A stretch of 64,000 nt of DNA, from NCBI GenBank assembly GCA_023230325.1, contig JALNXN010000002.1, positions 1 through 64,000 on the forward strand, written 5' to 3'. Numbering within the stretch: the stretch's first letter is position 1; every line of letters starts with the position of its first letter. Origin of the DNA: an archaeon (lineage in GTDB: Archaea; Iainarchaeota; Iainarchaeia; Iainarchaeales; CSSED10-239). The translations under genes and the position numbers were made by a program. Under the pieces are notes generated by a model, which did not search any database, was not told where the DNA came from, and saw only the letters and a program-made list of their open reading frames with translations. Positions 26,941 to 34,752 of the stretch are shown here, piece by piece.

Positions 26941-27045
26941 TGGTCTTAATTTAATTTTATTTGGTCTTAATTTAATTTTATTTGGTCTTAATTTAATTTT
27001 ATTTGGTCTTAATTTAATTTTATTTGGTCTTAATTTAATTTTATT
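26941..27045. repeat. 21-bp tandem repeat, five perfect copies
   Basis: TGGTCTTAATTTAATTTTATT repeats at 26941, 26962, 26983, 27004 and 27025 with no mismatch. It fills the gap between alaS and the PLD-like gene. The copies are contiguous with no spacers, so this is not a CRISPR. Confidence 0.95.
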
Positions 27046-27088
27046 TTTAATTTGTTTACAAATTATTTTATTTTAAAAATTATTCTTA

Positions 27089-29776
27089 TTAACAGATCTT
27101 ACCTTGGAAAAGAATCTTTCCTCCTCCTTTAATACTTTTGGACAATTTCTCTTCAAGTTCACTCTTTAATTCTTCAATACTGATTTTTGAGTTTGGACCT
27201 TTCCAAATAAAGACATTACCATTATTATTATAGATAGCAATAGATTTGTCCTTAGCTTTATCTACTTCTGTAACTTTTTTAAAGATCTTTAATATCTCAA
27301 CACTATCTAAATTGAATTTTGCAATTACTTTTTTGTGCTCAGTATCAATTATGTTACTGCTTTCATAGTTTGCAATTCTGTACCTTAAAGAATCAATTTC
27401 TTTTCTTTGCTCTTTCCATTCGTTAAAGAAAGTATTAATTGTTCTTGGTAACTCTAGAGGAGAAATTGACAAAACTTCACTTGCCTTATTTAATAGTATT
27501 TCTTGATTTTTAATAAATTTTAGTGCTGACTTGTAGGTTGTAAAGGTAATTCTTTCAACACCATCTTGAACAGAGTTTCTTTTAATTATCTTACAAAGAC
27601 CTGCCATAGAGGTGTTATCTAAATGTAGTCCTGCACAAGCCTGAACATCAATGCCTGGAATTTCAATTATTCTTAAGGAGTTTCCTGGAATTGCCCCACC
27701 TTGATAAAGCCTAAACCCATATTTTTTTTCTGCATCATCTTTTAAAAGTTCAAAAATATTTACCTTATGTGCTTGAAAGATCCAATCATTTACTAGATCT
27801 TCAATCAATACCAACTCTTGGTCTGTAATTGTCTTATAATGAGTAACATCCAAGTGAGCTTGGTTAACATCCTTATAAGCTCCTGCCTGCCAAATATGTT
27901 GCCCAAGTATTCTTTTACAAGCTGCATTAAGTAGGTGGGTGGTTGTGTGCTGTGCTCTAAGTTGTCTTTGTCTAATATCGTCAACTATGCAGATAGCAGA
28001 GTGTCCAACATTTAATGTTTTTTCTTTATTGTCTAAAAGATGTAAGATTTTTCCTTCAAAGTTATAAACCTCTCCAACTTCAAAGTTTCCATTAATTGTT
28101 CCTTTATCATAAACCTGTCCTCCTCCTTCTGGGTAGAAAACAGTTTTGTCTAAGATCACAAATTTCTTTGAGGAAAAGATTACCTTAGAAACACATTCAG
28201 TTTCTCCTAAGTAATATAATTTTAAAGTATTTGGTAGAGCTTTGATTATTTCTATATTTTCTTTGTCTAAAATCTTATCTAAAAAGCCGTTGTCTTTTCC
28301 TGATTTTCCTGTAGAGTTACTTTCTGAAATTTCTAAATAATAATCTGATGGAAAATTAATTTTTTTATTTAATTTTTTAGAAGCTTCTAAAATTTGTTCT
28401 TTTGTAATTCCATCACTTCTGTAAAGAGTAACAAGGTCTTTTGTTTGGAGCTCTTTTTTTGAGTTAAGTAAGATGTTAAGTTTTGATTTTGCTTTCTCTT
28501 TACTTATTAAATATTTATTATGTTCTTGTTCTAAGACATCCTTTGCTGTTTTTAAACCAAACTTTATGGTTGGGTCAAAATTTTCTAAAGACTTTACATG
28601 AATCTCAAATATCCTATTAAAGTCTAATTTAAAATCAAATTTATAATCAATATCAAATAATCTTCTTGCAATCATTCTTAGGTTATAGCCTCCTCCAGAA
28701 TTACTTGGTAAAAGTCCATCTGTGGAAGTGTAAAGTAATGTTTTTGTATGGTCACAAACAGCATATAAAGCATGGATTGGTTCTAAGATATCAAATAGTT
28801 CTTCTTTAGTGTACCCAAGTTCTTTTGCAACAAGGTCCTTTGCAACTTCAACATCATTAACTTCATCTGCATTTAATCTGCTTGAAATTCTATAAAAGTC
28901 ACTCAATAGTTTATTATCAAATTTAATTTTTGTATATTTTTTTAAATAATCTAAAAGTTCTTTAAAAGTAACATCATAGCTTGTAGGTGTACCGTTTGTG
29001 TACCATGCAAGTCTTTCAAAACCAGCCCCCATATCAATTATTGGTTTTTTTAGTTTTTCATAATTATTATTTCCTAAGTCTAAAAATTCCATAAACACAC
29101 AATTTCCAAGCTCAACTCCGTTTGCAAAATATTCCATACAAGGTCCAAAATAACCTCCACCTTCCCAAACGTCTTCCTTAAAGATTAGATCTTTCTCTCT
29201 AACTCCAATTACTTTTGTTAGATATTGAAAGTCTAAAGATAGCGCTTGATCTTTCCAATAGGGTTTTTTTGGATCAGAATTAAAAGCATGTTGTCCAAAC
29301 ATAACAAATGTTGTATAGTGTGTTCCAGTAACTCCAACATTAGAAACATCTCCAAACCTAATTGCTGTCTGTGGCACAATTAAAGGGTCTGCTGGAGGCT
29401 TAACCTCTCCATTAACAACATATGGTTGAAAATCAATAATTGAGGCATTTGTAAAATAAAGATCATTTCTCCATCTTGGAATAACAGGATAACGAGGAAT
29501 TGAGGTGTGTTCATTTTTTATGAAAAATTCTTCTATCTTGTTCCAAGTTTCTGTATAACTATATTCTTTAGTTTTCTTTCCAATAAATGTGTTTCCAACA
29601 CAGGAAGAATCTGCACAGATGTCTTTTCCTTTATCTAGTGTCCAGAATGGTTTTTTACAAGACTTACATATTTTTCTTTCATACCCAAGATTGGTTAAGG
29701 CTTTTACCTCATAATGTTTTTTCCAATCTTTTTCAAAAAGGGGCCTTACATTTTTTTTTAGTTCTGTTTCTGCCAT
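27089..29776 (-). CDS. alaS: Alanyl-tRNA synthetase, archaeal type
   Basis: 895 residues from the ATG at 29776, with GTGAT just upstream; an in-frame GTG at 29785 overlaps that site. It charges tRNA-Ala and edits mischarged Ser/Gly. The archaeal N-terminus contains a Cys-rich element (CKSCKKPFWTLD..CADSSC). Catalytic-core segments include TNASIIDFQPYV and FGDVSNVGVTGTHYTTFVMF. The editing domain carries HTTTHLLNAA and, downstream, DVQACAGLH, the metal-binding HxxxH...CxxxH set. The C-terminal oligomerisation domain ends KGGGKILFQGKIC, with the GGG-rich motif of the family. It starts 12 bases after the methyltransferase stop, so the two are probably one transcript. Confidence 0.97.
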   Translation of the reverse strand: MAETELKKNVRPLFEKDWKKHYEVKALTNLGYERKICKSCKKPFWTLDKGKDICADSSCVGNTFIGKKTKEYSYTETWNKIEEFFIKNEHTSIPRYPVIPRWRNDLYFTNASIIDFQPYVVNGEVKPPADPLIVPQTAIRFGDVSNVGVTGTHYTTFVMFGQHAFNSDPKKPYWKDQALSLDFQYLTKVIGVREKDLIFKEDVWEGGGYFGPCMEYFANGVELGNCVFMEFLDLGNNNYEKLKKPIIDMGAGFERLAWYTNGTPTSYDVTFKELLDYLKKYTKIKFDNKLLSDFYRISSRLNADEVNDVEVAKDLVAKELGYTKEELFDILEPIHALYAVCDHTKTLLYTSTDGLLPSNSGGGYNLRMIARRLFDIDYKFDFKLDFNRIFEIHVKSLENFDPTIKFGLKTAKDVLEQEHNKYLISKEKAKSKLNILLNSKKELQTKDLVTLYRSDGITKEQILEASKKLNKKINFPSDYYLEISESNSTGKSGKDNGFLDKILDKENIEIIKALPNTLKLYYLGETECVSKVIFSSKKFVILDKTVFYPEGGGQVYDKGTINGNFEVGEVYNFEGKILHLLDNKEKTLNVGHSAICIVDDIRQRQLRAQHTTTHLLNAACKRILGQHIWQAGAYKDVNQAHLDVTHYKTITDQELVLIEDLVNDWIFQAHKVNIFELLKDDAEKKYGFRLYQGGAIPGNSLRIIEIPGIDVQACAGLHLDNTSMAGLCKIIKRNSVQDGVERITFTTYKSALKFIKNQEILLNKASEVLSISPLELPRTINTFFNEWKEQRKEIDSLRYRIANYESSNIIDTEHKKVIAKFNLDSVEILKIFKKVTEVDKAKDKSIAIYNNNGNVFIWKGPNSKISIEELKSELEEKLSKSIKGGGKILFQGKIC

Positions 29777-29788
29777 AATTATCACAAG

Positions 29789-30724
29789 CTAAACACCGCA
29801 CAAAGATAGTGCATAAGTTTCATCTTTATCAAAAAATACTTTAGTGTTAAAAAATTTATTTAATATTTTTTTAAATATTGGTTTGCTGTATTTATAGGAG
29901 ATGCCAGTAACTATATAATCTCCTTTTTTAAATTCAATTTTTTGGTTATTATTTGTAATTGTTTTATTTTTATTCAAAACATAGAACATTTCAATTCTTG
30001 ATTCTTTTTCTATAAATCTACAATCAAAATTAATATCTTCTTTTTTAAGACTAATAAGGTTTATCATTGGGTATAGAAAATTGTCAATTTCTTTAGTCTT
30101 ATAACTACTTACTTCATCAAACTCAGGATTATAGATTCCGTTTCCAATAATTAAGATGTCTCCTTTCTTCATACTCTTTCTTATTGCTTGAAGAATAATG
30201 TCTCCTTTAAAATTCCCCATGGTATTACCTAAGAACAAATAGATGTTTCTTTTAAAATTGGAATCTCTAAAAAGTGAAGTAACATTTTCTAAGTTTTCAA
30301 AATCTGAAATATTCCAGTTAAGTTCAACAACTTCACTTACTTTTAATTTTCTTATGTTTTCTGAGGCTTTTTTAACCATGTAAGAGCTAATATCTATTGG
30401 GCAGTATCTAATATTAAAATGATTAGATAGTTTTTTAATAAATAAAGAAGCTTTTTTTCCATCTCCACAACCAATGTCAACAATATTGTATGCCTTTGCT
30501 CTTAACTTAACTAAGATTTCATTAAAATTAGAATCAATTAAATTAATTTCATTTTCTGTTAAGGACTTTGAATAATTTATATTATTTTCTAGATCTAGAA
30601 AACCTTGAGCTTGTTTAGGGGTAAGGTACCAAAGTTTAGAGTCACTTAAATCCCACACTCTAGTTTTTCCTTCTAATCTGTATTTGGTTTTAATTAGTTG
30701 TTGGAAAATTGAATCGTTTATCAT
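29789..30724 (-). CDS. EgtD-like (histidine-specific-type) SAM-dependent methyltransferase
   Basis: 311 residues. Motif I is NIVDIGCGDGKKASLF (about 80-95). FLGNTMGNF at 164-172 matches the FLGSTIGNF signature of the EgtD/Methyltransf_33 family, and SRIEMFYVLN matches its C-terminal substrate-binding region. EgtD makes trimethylhistidine for ergothioneine; I see no egtB or other ergothioneine gene, so the true substrate here may be histidine, a related residue or something else. It directly precedes alaS in a likely two-gene unit. Several TATA-like elements lie at about 30740-30770. Confidence 0.8.
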   Translation of the reverse strand: MINDSIFQQLIKTKYRLEGKTRVWDLSDSKLWYLTPKQAQGFLDLENNINYSKSLTENEINLIDSNFNEILVKLRAKAYNIVDIGCGDGKKASLFIKKLSNHFNIRYCPIDISSYMVKKASENIRKLKVSEVVELNWNISDFENLENVTSLFRDSNFKRNIYLFLGNTMGNFKGDIILQAIRKSMKKGDILIIGNGIYNPEFDEVSSYKTKEIDNFLYPMINLISLKKEDINFDCRFIEKESRIEMFYVLNKNKTITNNNQKIEFKKGDYIVTGISYKYSKPIFKKILNKFFNTKVFFDKDETYALSLCGV

Positions 30725-30880
30725 ATAATTTCACTTATAGATTATAAATATATTTATGTAATTATATATATTAATATGTATTATTTTTAAAGGTTTTTGC
30801 ATTTTCTTAAAATTGGGGTAATGTGGTTTTTCAAGAGGAAGGTTATTTCTTTTTAGAAAAATATTTTAAATTACAAATTA

Positions 30881-31525
30881 TTAATTAAAAAAATAAGAAA
30901 TTAGGTCAATGTTTAGTAAAGGTAGGATAATAACAACTAAAATTAATAAAAATAATAATGTGGAGAAAAAAATTAAAAGTAATTTAAAGATTTTAAATTC
31001 ATCTTTCTTTTTTGGAAGGTTTTTTGTTTCTAATTTTTTTTTTAGAAAGTTATTTGAAAGGTTATCAATTGGAATTTCCTTTTTAACAATTGGTGGTTTT
31101 TTGGTAGGTCTACTAACTAAAGAAAGATCATATTTCTTTTCAGAGGTGTTACTTGTAGAGATTGCAGAAATTGAGGCATAATGTTTTGTTATATCATCTC
31201 TATTGTTTTTGGTGTTATTTATGTTTTTAGAATCATCTTTAGTTTCTGTGCTTTTAGTTTCTTTTTTTTTAAAATCATCTTTATTTTTAGAATCAGAGCT
31301 TTTAGGTAAAGAAGCTTCTTTGTCCTTTAATTTTGAAAAATTATCTTGAGTAGGTATTTCTTTTTTGTTTTTAAATTTAATTTCAGAAACAATATATGCT
31401 TTTTCAAATATTTCTTTTGGTATTTCTAGATTATTGTCCACAGTTAAAAAAGTGTATATCTCTTCTTTCTTTTTACCTTTCTTAATCTCATCTAAGATAA
31501 AATTAACTAAATCCGAATCAACCAT
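30881..31525 (-). CDS. Short membrane protein with DLVN helical N-terminal domain
   Basis: 214 residues. Residues 1-50 (DSDLVNFILDEIKKGKKKEE) are paralogous to the start of the 767-residue protein at 1816. A charged Lys/Ser/Thr-rich linker with KHYASISAIS follows; the 767-residue protein has KNYFSIENYKK at the matching place. One membrane helix lies at about 183-206 near the C-terminus. After the helix comes PLLNIDLISYF, matching PKVGIDLNLESLF of the long paralog, and the protein stops there. It therefore looks like the cytoplasmic-plus-anchor half of the long protein without the ectodomain. ATG follows TGTGAT. It lies 17 bases downstream of the small protein at 31543, probably in one transcript. 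Confidence 0.75.
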   Translation of the reverse strand: MVDSDLVNFILDEIKKGKKKEEIYTFLTVDNNLEIPKEIFEKAYIVSEIKFKNKKEIPTQDNFSKLKDKEASLPKSSDSKNKDDFKKKETKSTETKDDSKNINNTKNNRDDITKHYASISAISTSNTSEKKYDLSLVSRPTKKPPIVKKEIPIDNLSNNFLKKKLETKNLPKKKDEFKIFKLLLIFFSTLLFLLILVVIILPLLNIDLISYFFN

Positions 31526-31542
31526 CTAAAATCACAAATAAC

Positions 31543-31839
31543 TTAACAATTGTCTATAACTAAAGTATATTTTGAACCTAAATCTGTTGGGCAAAAATAA
31601 CCTATAGATTTATTATACTCACAAGCAAAAATTGCATCTATATATTGGTTATTGTTTAATTTCACATTATACACACAATATTTTGTAGGGGTATTAACTT
31701 CTTTTGATTCATCTAATAGTCTTATACTATAACCTGTAGGACTATTTAGTTTTAAAAATAAAAAAAGAAATAAAATAAACAATACAAGCAATATAATAAA
31801 AAGAAATATTTTTGATGTAAATAATTTTTTAAAAGCCAT
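31543..31839 (-). CDS. Small membrane-anchored protein with CEYNKSIGYFC module
   Basis: 98 residues: a short basic N-terminus, one membrane helix (about 11-30), then an extracellular domain with CVYNVKL..., FACEYNKSIGYFC and a final DNC. The same module, with the same cysteine spacing around CEYDKSIGYFC, opens the ectodomain of the protein at 1-1521. Four or so cysteines suggest two disulfides. The function is unknown. It is paired with the DLVN protein at 30881, just as the 1-1521 protein is paired with the one at 1816. Confidence 0.75.
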   Translation of the reverse strand: MAFKKLFTSKIFLFIILLVLFILFLFLFLKLNSPTGYSIRLLDESKEVNTPTKYCVYNVKLNNNQYIDAIFACEYNKSIGYFCPTDLGSKYTLVIDNC

Positions 31840-31980
31840 AAAATCATCTTTTTTATAATAAATAAAGTAAGTTGGAAAGATTTTTAAAGGTTGTTAAAAG
31901 TTTTTGAGGGAAAGCAACAATAGATTCGATTGAAAATAATTGAAAATTAAAATTGGAAATAAAATCTTGAAATCTAACTT

Positions 31981-33306
31981 CTATTTAAAAAAGAAGTCTT
32001 TCAGGCAAGAGACTTCTAACAGCTCTTCCTTTCCTGTCATAAGGTTTTTAATTTTAATTCTGTTTTCTTTAATTTCATCATTTCCTAAAAAACCAACAAA
32101 GGGAATTTTTAGCTTGTCTGCATAATCTAAATTCTTACTTACAGACTTGTTCATAAGGTCAATGATGGTTGGGATATTTTGCTCTCTTATCTTTTGAGTT
32201 ATTGAAATTGCAGAGTTTATATTTTCTTTACCAATTGGGATAACAAATAACTTTGCAGTTGTTGATGAGCCTAACCCATCCCTTTTTTTTATAATCTCCA
32301 TTATTGGCTCTAGTCCAAAGGAGACCCCAGTTGCTGGAAAAGAGGACTCTTCTTTATTTAGGTACTTGCCTATCATGTTATCCCATCTCCCACCACCAGC
32401 AATAGATGAGTCCATGATTATTGTATTTTTTAAAAACACCTCATAGATTGGTCCTGTGTAATATCCAAGACCTCTTGCAAGGGATGGTAAAAATAAATAA
32501 TCTACTTTAAAGCTTTCTAGGTATGAAAATAATTCAGTTAGTTCTTCAACACCTCTTTTAAGGTTTGCAACCTTAGAATCTCCAATTGCGTTTTTTATTT
32601 TCTCTAATTTTTCTAAGTTACTTCCCTCAACTAACAACACCTCAAGTAACTTTTCACATTTCTCTTCAGCGATTCCTTTTAAGATTAATTCTTTTTTTAC
32701 TTCTTTTCTCCCTATCTTTTTAAGTTTGTCAATTGTTATAATTGTTGTTATTTTTTTGTCTTTTGGTATTTCTATAACTTCCATTATGTCTTCTAATAAC
32801 TTTCTACTATTAATCTCAATTACAACATCTAAATTTAATTTTTTAAAAACAAATGAAAGTAAAGAGATTATCTCTGCGTCTGCAAGTGTAGAACTTACTC
32901 CAACAACATCAACATCACATTGATAAAATTCTCTATACCTTCCAGCTTTGATAGGCCCATCTCTAAAAACAGAACCTATCTGGTATCTTTTAAATGGTAG
33001 TTTTGTTTGGGGGTTCATTCCAATATACCTAGCTAAAGCAAAAGTAAACTCATACCTTAAGCCTAAGTCTCTTTTCCCTTGATCTTTAAATCTATAAATT
33101 TCACTAACAGCATCAGAGTCACTTCCTGCTCCAAACTTTGCTTCTAAAACATCAAGTCTTTCAATTGTTGGTGTCTCTAATGGTGAGTAACCATAAATCT
33201 CAAAGGCTTCTTTTATAATGTTAATAACATCCTCTCTTAATATCTTTTCTGCAGGAGGAAAATCTCTAAAGCCTCTTGCCAATTGCAATTCTAATTTTTC
33301 ACTCAT
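31981..33306 (-). CDS. hisS: Histidyl-tRNA synthetase
   Basis: 441 residues, class II synthetase that charges tRNA-His. Motif 2 region VFRDGPIKAGRYREFYQCDV is intact, as are RYEFTFALARYIG, the histidine-binding loop ARGLGYYTGPIYEVF (HisA-type motif) and GGGRWDNMIG. Motif 3 is ATGVSFGLEPI. The C-terminal anticodon-binding domain includes FVIPIGKENI. ATG follows AGAGGA. It lies 56 bases downstream of the tRNA-His gene. Confidence 0.97.
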   Translation of the reverse strand: MSEKLELQLARGFRDFPPAEKILREDVINIIKEAFEIYGYSPLETPTIERLDVLEAKFGAGSDSDAVSEIYRFKDQGKRDLGLRYEFTFALARYIGMNPQTKLPFKRYQIGSVFRDGPIKAGRYREFYQCDVDVVGVSSTLADAEIISLLSFVFKKLNLDVVIEINSRKLLEDIMEVIEIPKDKKITTIITIDKLKKIGRKEVKKELILKGIAEEKCEKLLEVLLVEGSNLEKLEKIKNAIGDSKVANLKRGVEELTELFSYLESFKVDYLFLPSLARGLGYYTGPIYEVFLKNTIIMDSSIAGGGRWDNMIGKYLNKEESSFPATGVSFGLEPIMEIIKKRDGLGSSTTAKLFVIPIGKENINSAISITQKIREQNIPTIIDLMNKSVSKNLDYADKLKIPFVGFLGNDEIKENRIKIKNLMTGKEELLEVSCLKDFFFK

Positions 33307-33362
33307 TTTTAATTCCTCTGTTGTAACCTATAGATTATAGATAATCAAAAAATTTAAAAAAG

Positions 33363-33437
33363 GGTCTACACCGGGATTTGAACCCGGGCCAGGAGATCCA
33401 CAGACTCCTATGCTAACCAAGCTACACTATATAGACC
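33363..33437 (-). tRNA. tRNA-His (anticodon GUG) with encoded G-1
   Basis: 75 bases counting the extra 5' G at 33437 (G-1), which faces discriminator C73 at 33363; that pair is the hallmark of tRNA-His. Acceptor stem GTCTATA/TGTAGAC, anticodon loop CTGTGGA, T-arm CCGGG-TTCAAAT-CCCGG. The anticodon stem has one T-T mismatch at 31-39. No intron and no encoded CCA; a T-run (TTTTTT) follows. It lies just upstream of hisS and three bases downstream of the AbrB-like frame. Confidence 0.95.
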
Positions 33438-33440
33438 ATT

Positions 33441-33705
33441 TTAACACTTATAAATAACAATTCCTTTTTTTAATAGTATAATTTTTACAAAATCTTTAAA
33501 GCCTAAAGATTTTCTAACAGAAGAAGGGATAGTTATTCTCTTTTTAGAATCTAGGGTGATGGGGATATGATGAGTTGTTATTTATAACAAAGTAAGAATT
33601 ATTTAAATCAAATTCATAACTAAGGCAAGAATTATCTTTGAAGTTATTTAAAATATTAGAAGACAATCTTATTCTTCCTTTTTCATCTATTTTATATATC
33701 ATCAT
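33441..33705 (-). pseudogene. Tandem AbrB/SpoVT-like (MraZ-like) DNA-binding protein, frame broken at a C4 run
   Basis: The first half reads from the ATG at 33705 as MMIYKIDEKGRIRLSSNIL, a typical AbrB start, and ends at a stop at 33544-33546 (53 residues). A second AbrB-like half follows in another frame: ITLDSKKRITIPSSVRKSLG, ending VIYKC at 33441. The two halves join perfectly if one base is removed from the CCCC run (plus 33561-33564), giving one 87-residue protein with two AbrB motifs. Either this is a recent single-base pseudogene, a programmed shift, or a sequencing error in the homopolymer. Such proteins bind promoter DNA as dimers. It ends three bases before tRNA-His. Confidence 0.72.
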
Positions 33706-33723
33706 ATCACTTTTTTATTAATT

Positions 33724-33732
33724 GTATATAAA
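33724..33732 (-). promoter_or_regulatory. TATA box of the AbrB-like gene (probably leaderless)
   Basis: The minus strand has TTTATATAC centred about 23 bases before the ATG at 33705, so transcription would start at or next to the start codon. Confidence 0.5.
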
Positions 33733-33863
33733 TAATAAATGAAACGAATGTTTTTAAAGACTTTGTGGGAATTAAAAAAAAGAAATATACTAAAAATGTT
33801 TTAAAATTAGAAACTTTAATTTAGGATATATGTTAATTCTATAACTAAATATATGGTTGTAAA

Positions 33864-33898
33864 ATTTCATATTATTTTATATATATAAAATATGAAAT
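33864..33898. repeat. AT-rich palindrome downstream of the HU gene
   Basis: Arms ATTTCATA...TTTTATAT and ATATAAAA...TATGAAAT pair with a 3-base bulge. On the minus strand it comes after a T-run (about 33900-33922) downstream of the HU stop, so it may be part of the HU terminator or a protein-binding site. The 33706-33933 gap holds no gene. Confidence 0.6.
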
Positions 33899-33933
33899 AT
33901 AAAAAAAAGAAAAAAAAAGGAAAAATAAAAAAC

Positions 33934-34194
33934 TTATAAAAAGTTTTTACTTGCCTTAAACTTTACAACTTTCTTAGCTGCAATCTTTATAGCTTTTCCT
34001 GTTTGTGGATTTCTTCCCATTCTTGCTGCTCTTTTTTTAACTTGGAAAGTTCCAAATCCAACCAATTGTAATTTTCCATCTTTTTTTACAATCTTTGTCA
34101 TTGTGTCTAATGTTAAATCAAGCAATCTACCTATTTCTGCTTTAGAGTAATCTGCTTTCTTTGACATTTCTTCTATTAAAGTACTTTTATTCAT
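33934..34194 (-). CDS. HU-family DNA-binding protein (bacterial-type)
   Basis: 86 residues, near-standard length. It contains the full HU/IHF signature: MNKSTLIEEMSKKADYSKAE, GFGTFQVKKRAARMGRNPQT with GRNPQTGK in the beta-arm, and VVKFKASK at the C-terminus. HU dimers bend and compact DNA. Most archaea use histones or Alba instead; HU-like proteins are known in Thermoplasma (HTa) and some DPANN archaea, probably from bacteria by transfer. Its own TATA promoter lies upstream and an AT-rich terminator downstream, consistent with an independently and strongly expressed gene. Confidence 0.95.
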   Translation of the reverse strand: MNKSTLIEEMSKKADYSKAEIGRLLDLTLDTMTKIVKKDGKLQLVGFGTFQVKKRAARMGRNPQTGKAIKIAAKKVVKFKASKNFL

Positions 34195-34244
34195 ATCTTC
34201 TCTAACCCCCTATTTTATCATTATAGATATAATAGTAATTGTAA

Positions 34245-34257
34245 CTATATATAAATA
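34245..34257 (-). promoter_or_regulatory. TATA-box promoter of the HU gene
   Basis: The minus strand reads TATTTATATATAG. Its centre lies about 57 bases upstream of the HU ATG at 34194, giving a leader of about 30 bases. Confidence 0.55.
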
Positions 34258-34281
34258 AAAACCTTTTTAAATACTTTGGTA

Positions 34282-34305
34282 AAAAACCCCCAAAATAGGG
34301 TTTTT
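34282..34305 (-). terminator. Hairpin plus T-run terminator after tRNA-Arg
   Basis: Inverted repeat AAAAACCC (34298-34305 on the minus strand) and GGGTTTTT (34282-34289) with an 8-base loop, ending in a T-run. It begins 5 bases after the tRNA-Arg 3' end and separates it from the HU promoter. Confidence 0.65.
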
Positions 34306-34309
34306 AACA

Positions 34310-34383
34310 CAGATCTATTGGGATTTGAACCCAAGTTATAAGCTCCGCAAGCTTATGTGCTATCCAGACTACACTATAGATCT
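34310..34383 (-). tRNA. tRNA-Arg (anticodon GCG)
   Basis: 74 bases, no intron, no encoded CCA. Acceptor stem AGATCTA/TAGATCT is fully paired, discriminator G. The anticodon stem TAAGC/GCTTA is perfect, the loop is TTGCGGA, and the T-arm is TTGGG-TTCAAAT-CCCAA. Reads CGC/CGU. The 5' end is 12 bases after the stop of the 34396 gene, with no clear promoter of its own, so it may be processed from that transcript. Confidence 0.93.
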
Positions 34384-34395
34384 TAAACAAAAATA

Positions 34396-34746
34396 CTACT
34401 TTTTCCTTGAAAGAGTTGAGGTTCCCCAAAAGAAAACAGACACTAATCCAAATCCTAAAAACAAATAGAACATCATAAGGCTTGCTGTTAAATATAGATA
34501 TTTATAGATTAAGAAATAAGATAAAACCCCTGTAATTATAAAAGTTAAAACATTATTTCCAATTGCTTGAGAAGTATTTTCATAAATAAAAAATACCAAG
34601 ATCGCCATAATCACATACTTAACAATTGGAAAAGCAATCATTGCACCAGGAACAACTAACACCGCCAAGACTGTTACAATTAAGATTTTTGCAATTAAAG
34701 GTACTCCCTTAAAAACTCCAAAAATACCTCCTCTTTGTCCCATCAT
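34396..34746 (-). CDS. Small polytopic membrane protein
   Basis: 116 residues with about four membrane helices (roughly 16-36, 40-56, 64-82 and 86-108) and a basic C-terminal end (LSRKK). ATG ATG start follows GATGATC, a good ribosome-binding site that overlaps the TGA of the upstream gene. Function unknown. It is paired with the membrane protein at 34753 in a likely two-gene operon followed by tRNA-Arg. Confidence 0.7.
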   Translation of the reverse strand: MMGQRGGIFGVFKGVPLIAKILIVTVLAVLVVPGAMIAFPIVKYVIMAILVFFIYENTSQAIGNNVLTFIITGVLSYFLIYKYLYLTASLMMFYLFLGFGLVSVFFWGTSTLSRKK

Positions 34747-34752
34747 AAAAGA

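Noticed and set aside
26941..27045. Possible CRISPR array
   Set aside because: Repeats are contiguous with no spacers and there are no cas genes nearby; same for the arrays at 18061 and 19768.
33363..33437. tRNA-His lacking an encoded G-1
   Set aside because: A first alignment was off by one base; with T8 in place, the G at 33437 is G-1 facing C73.
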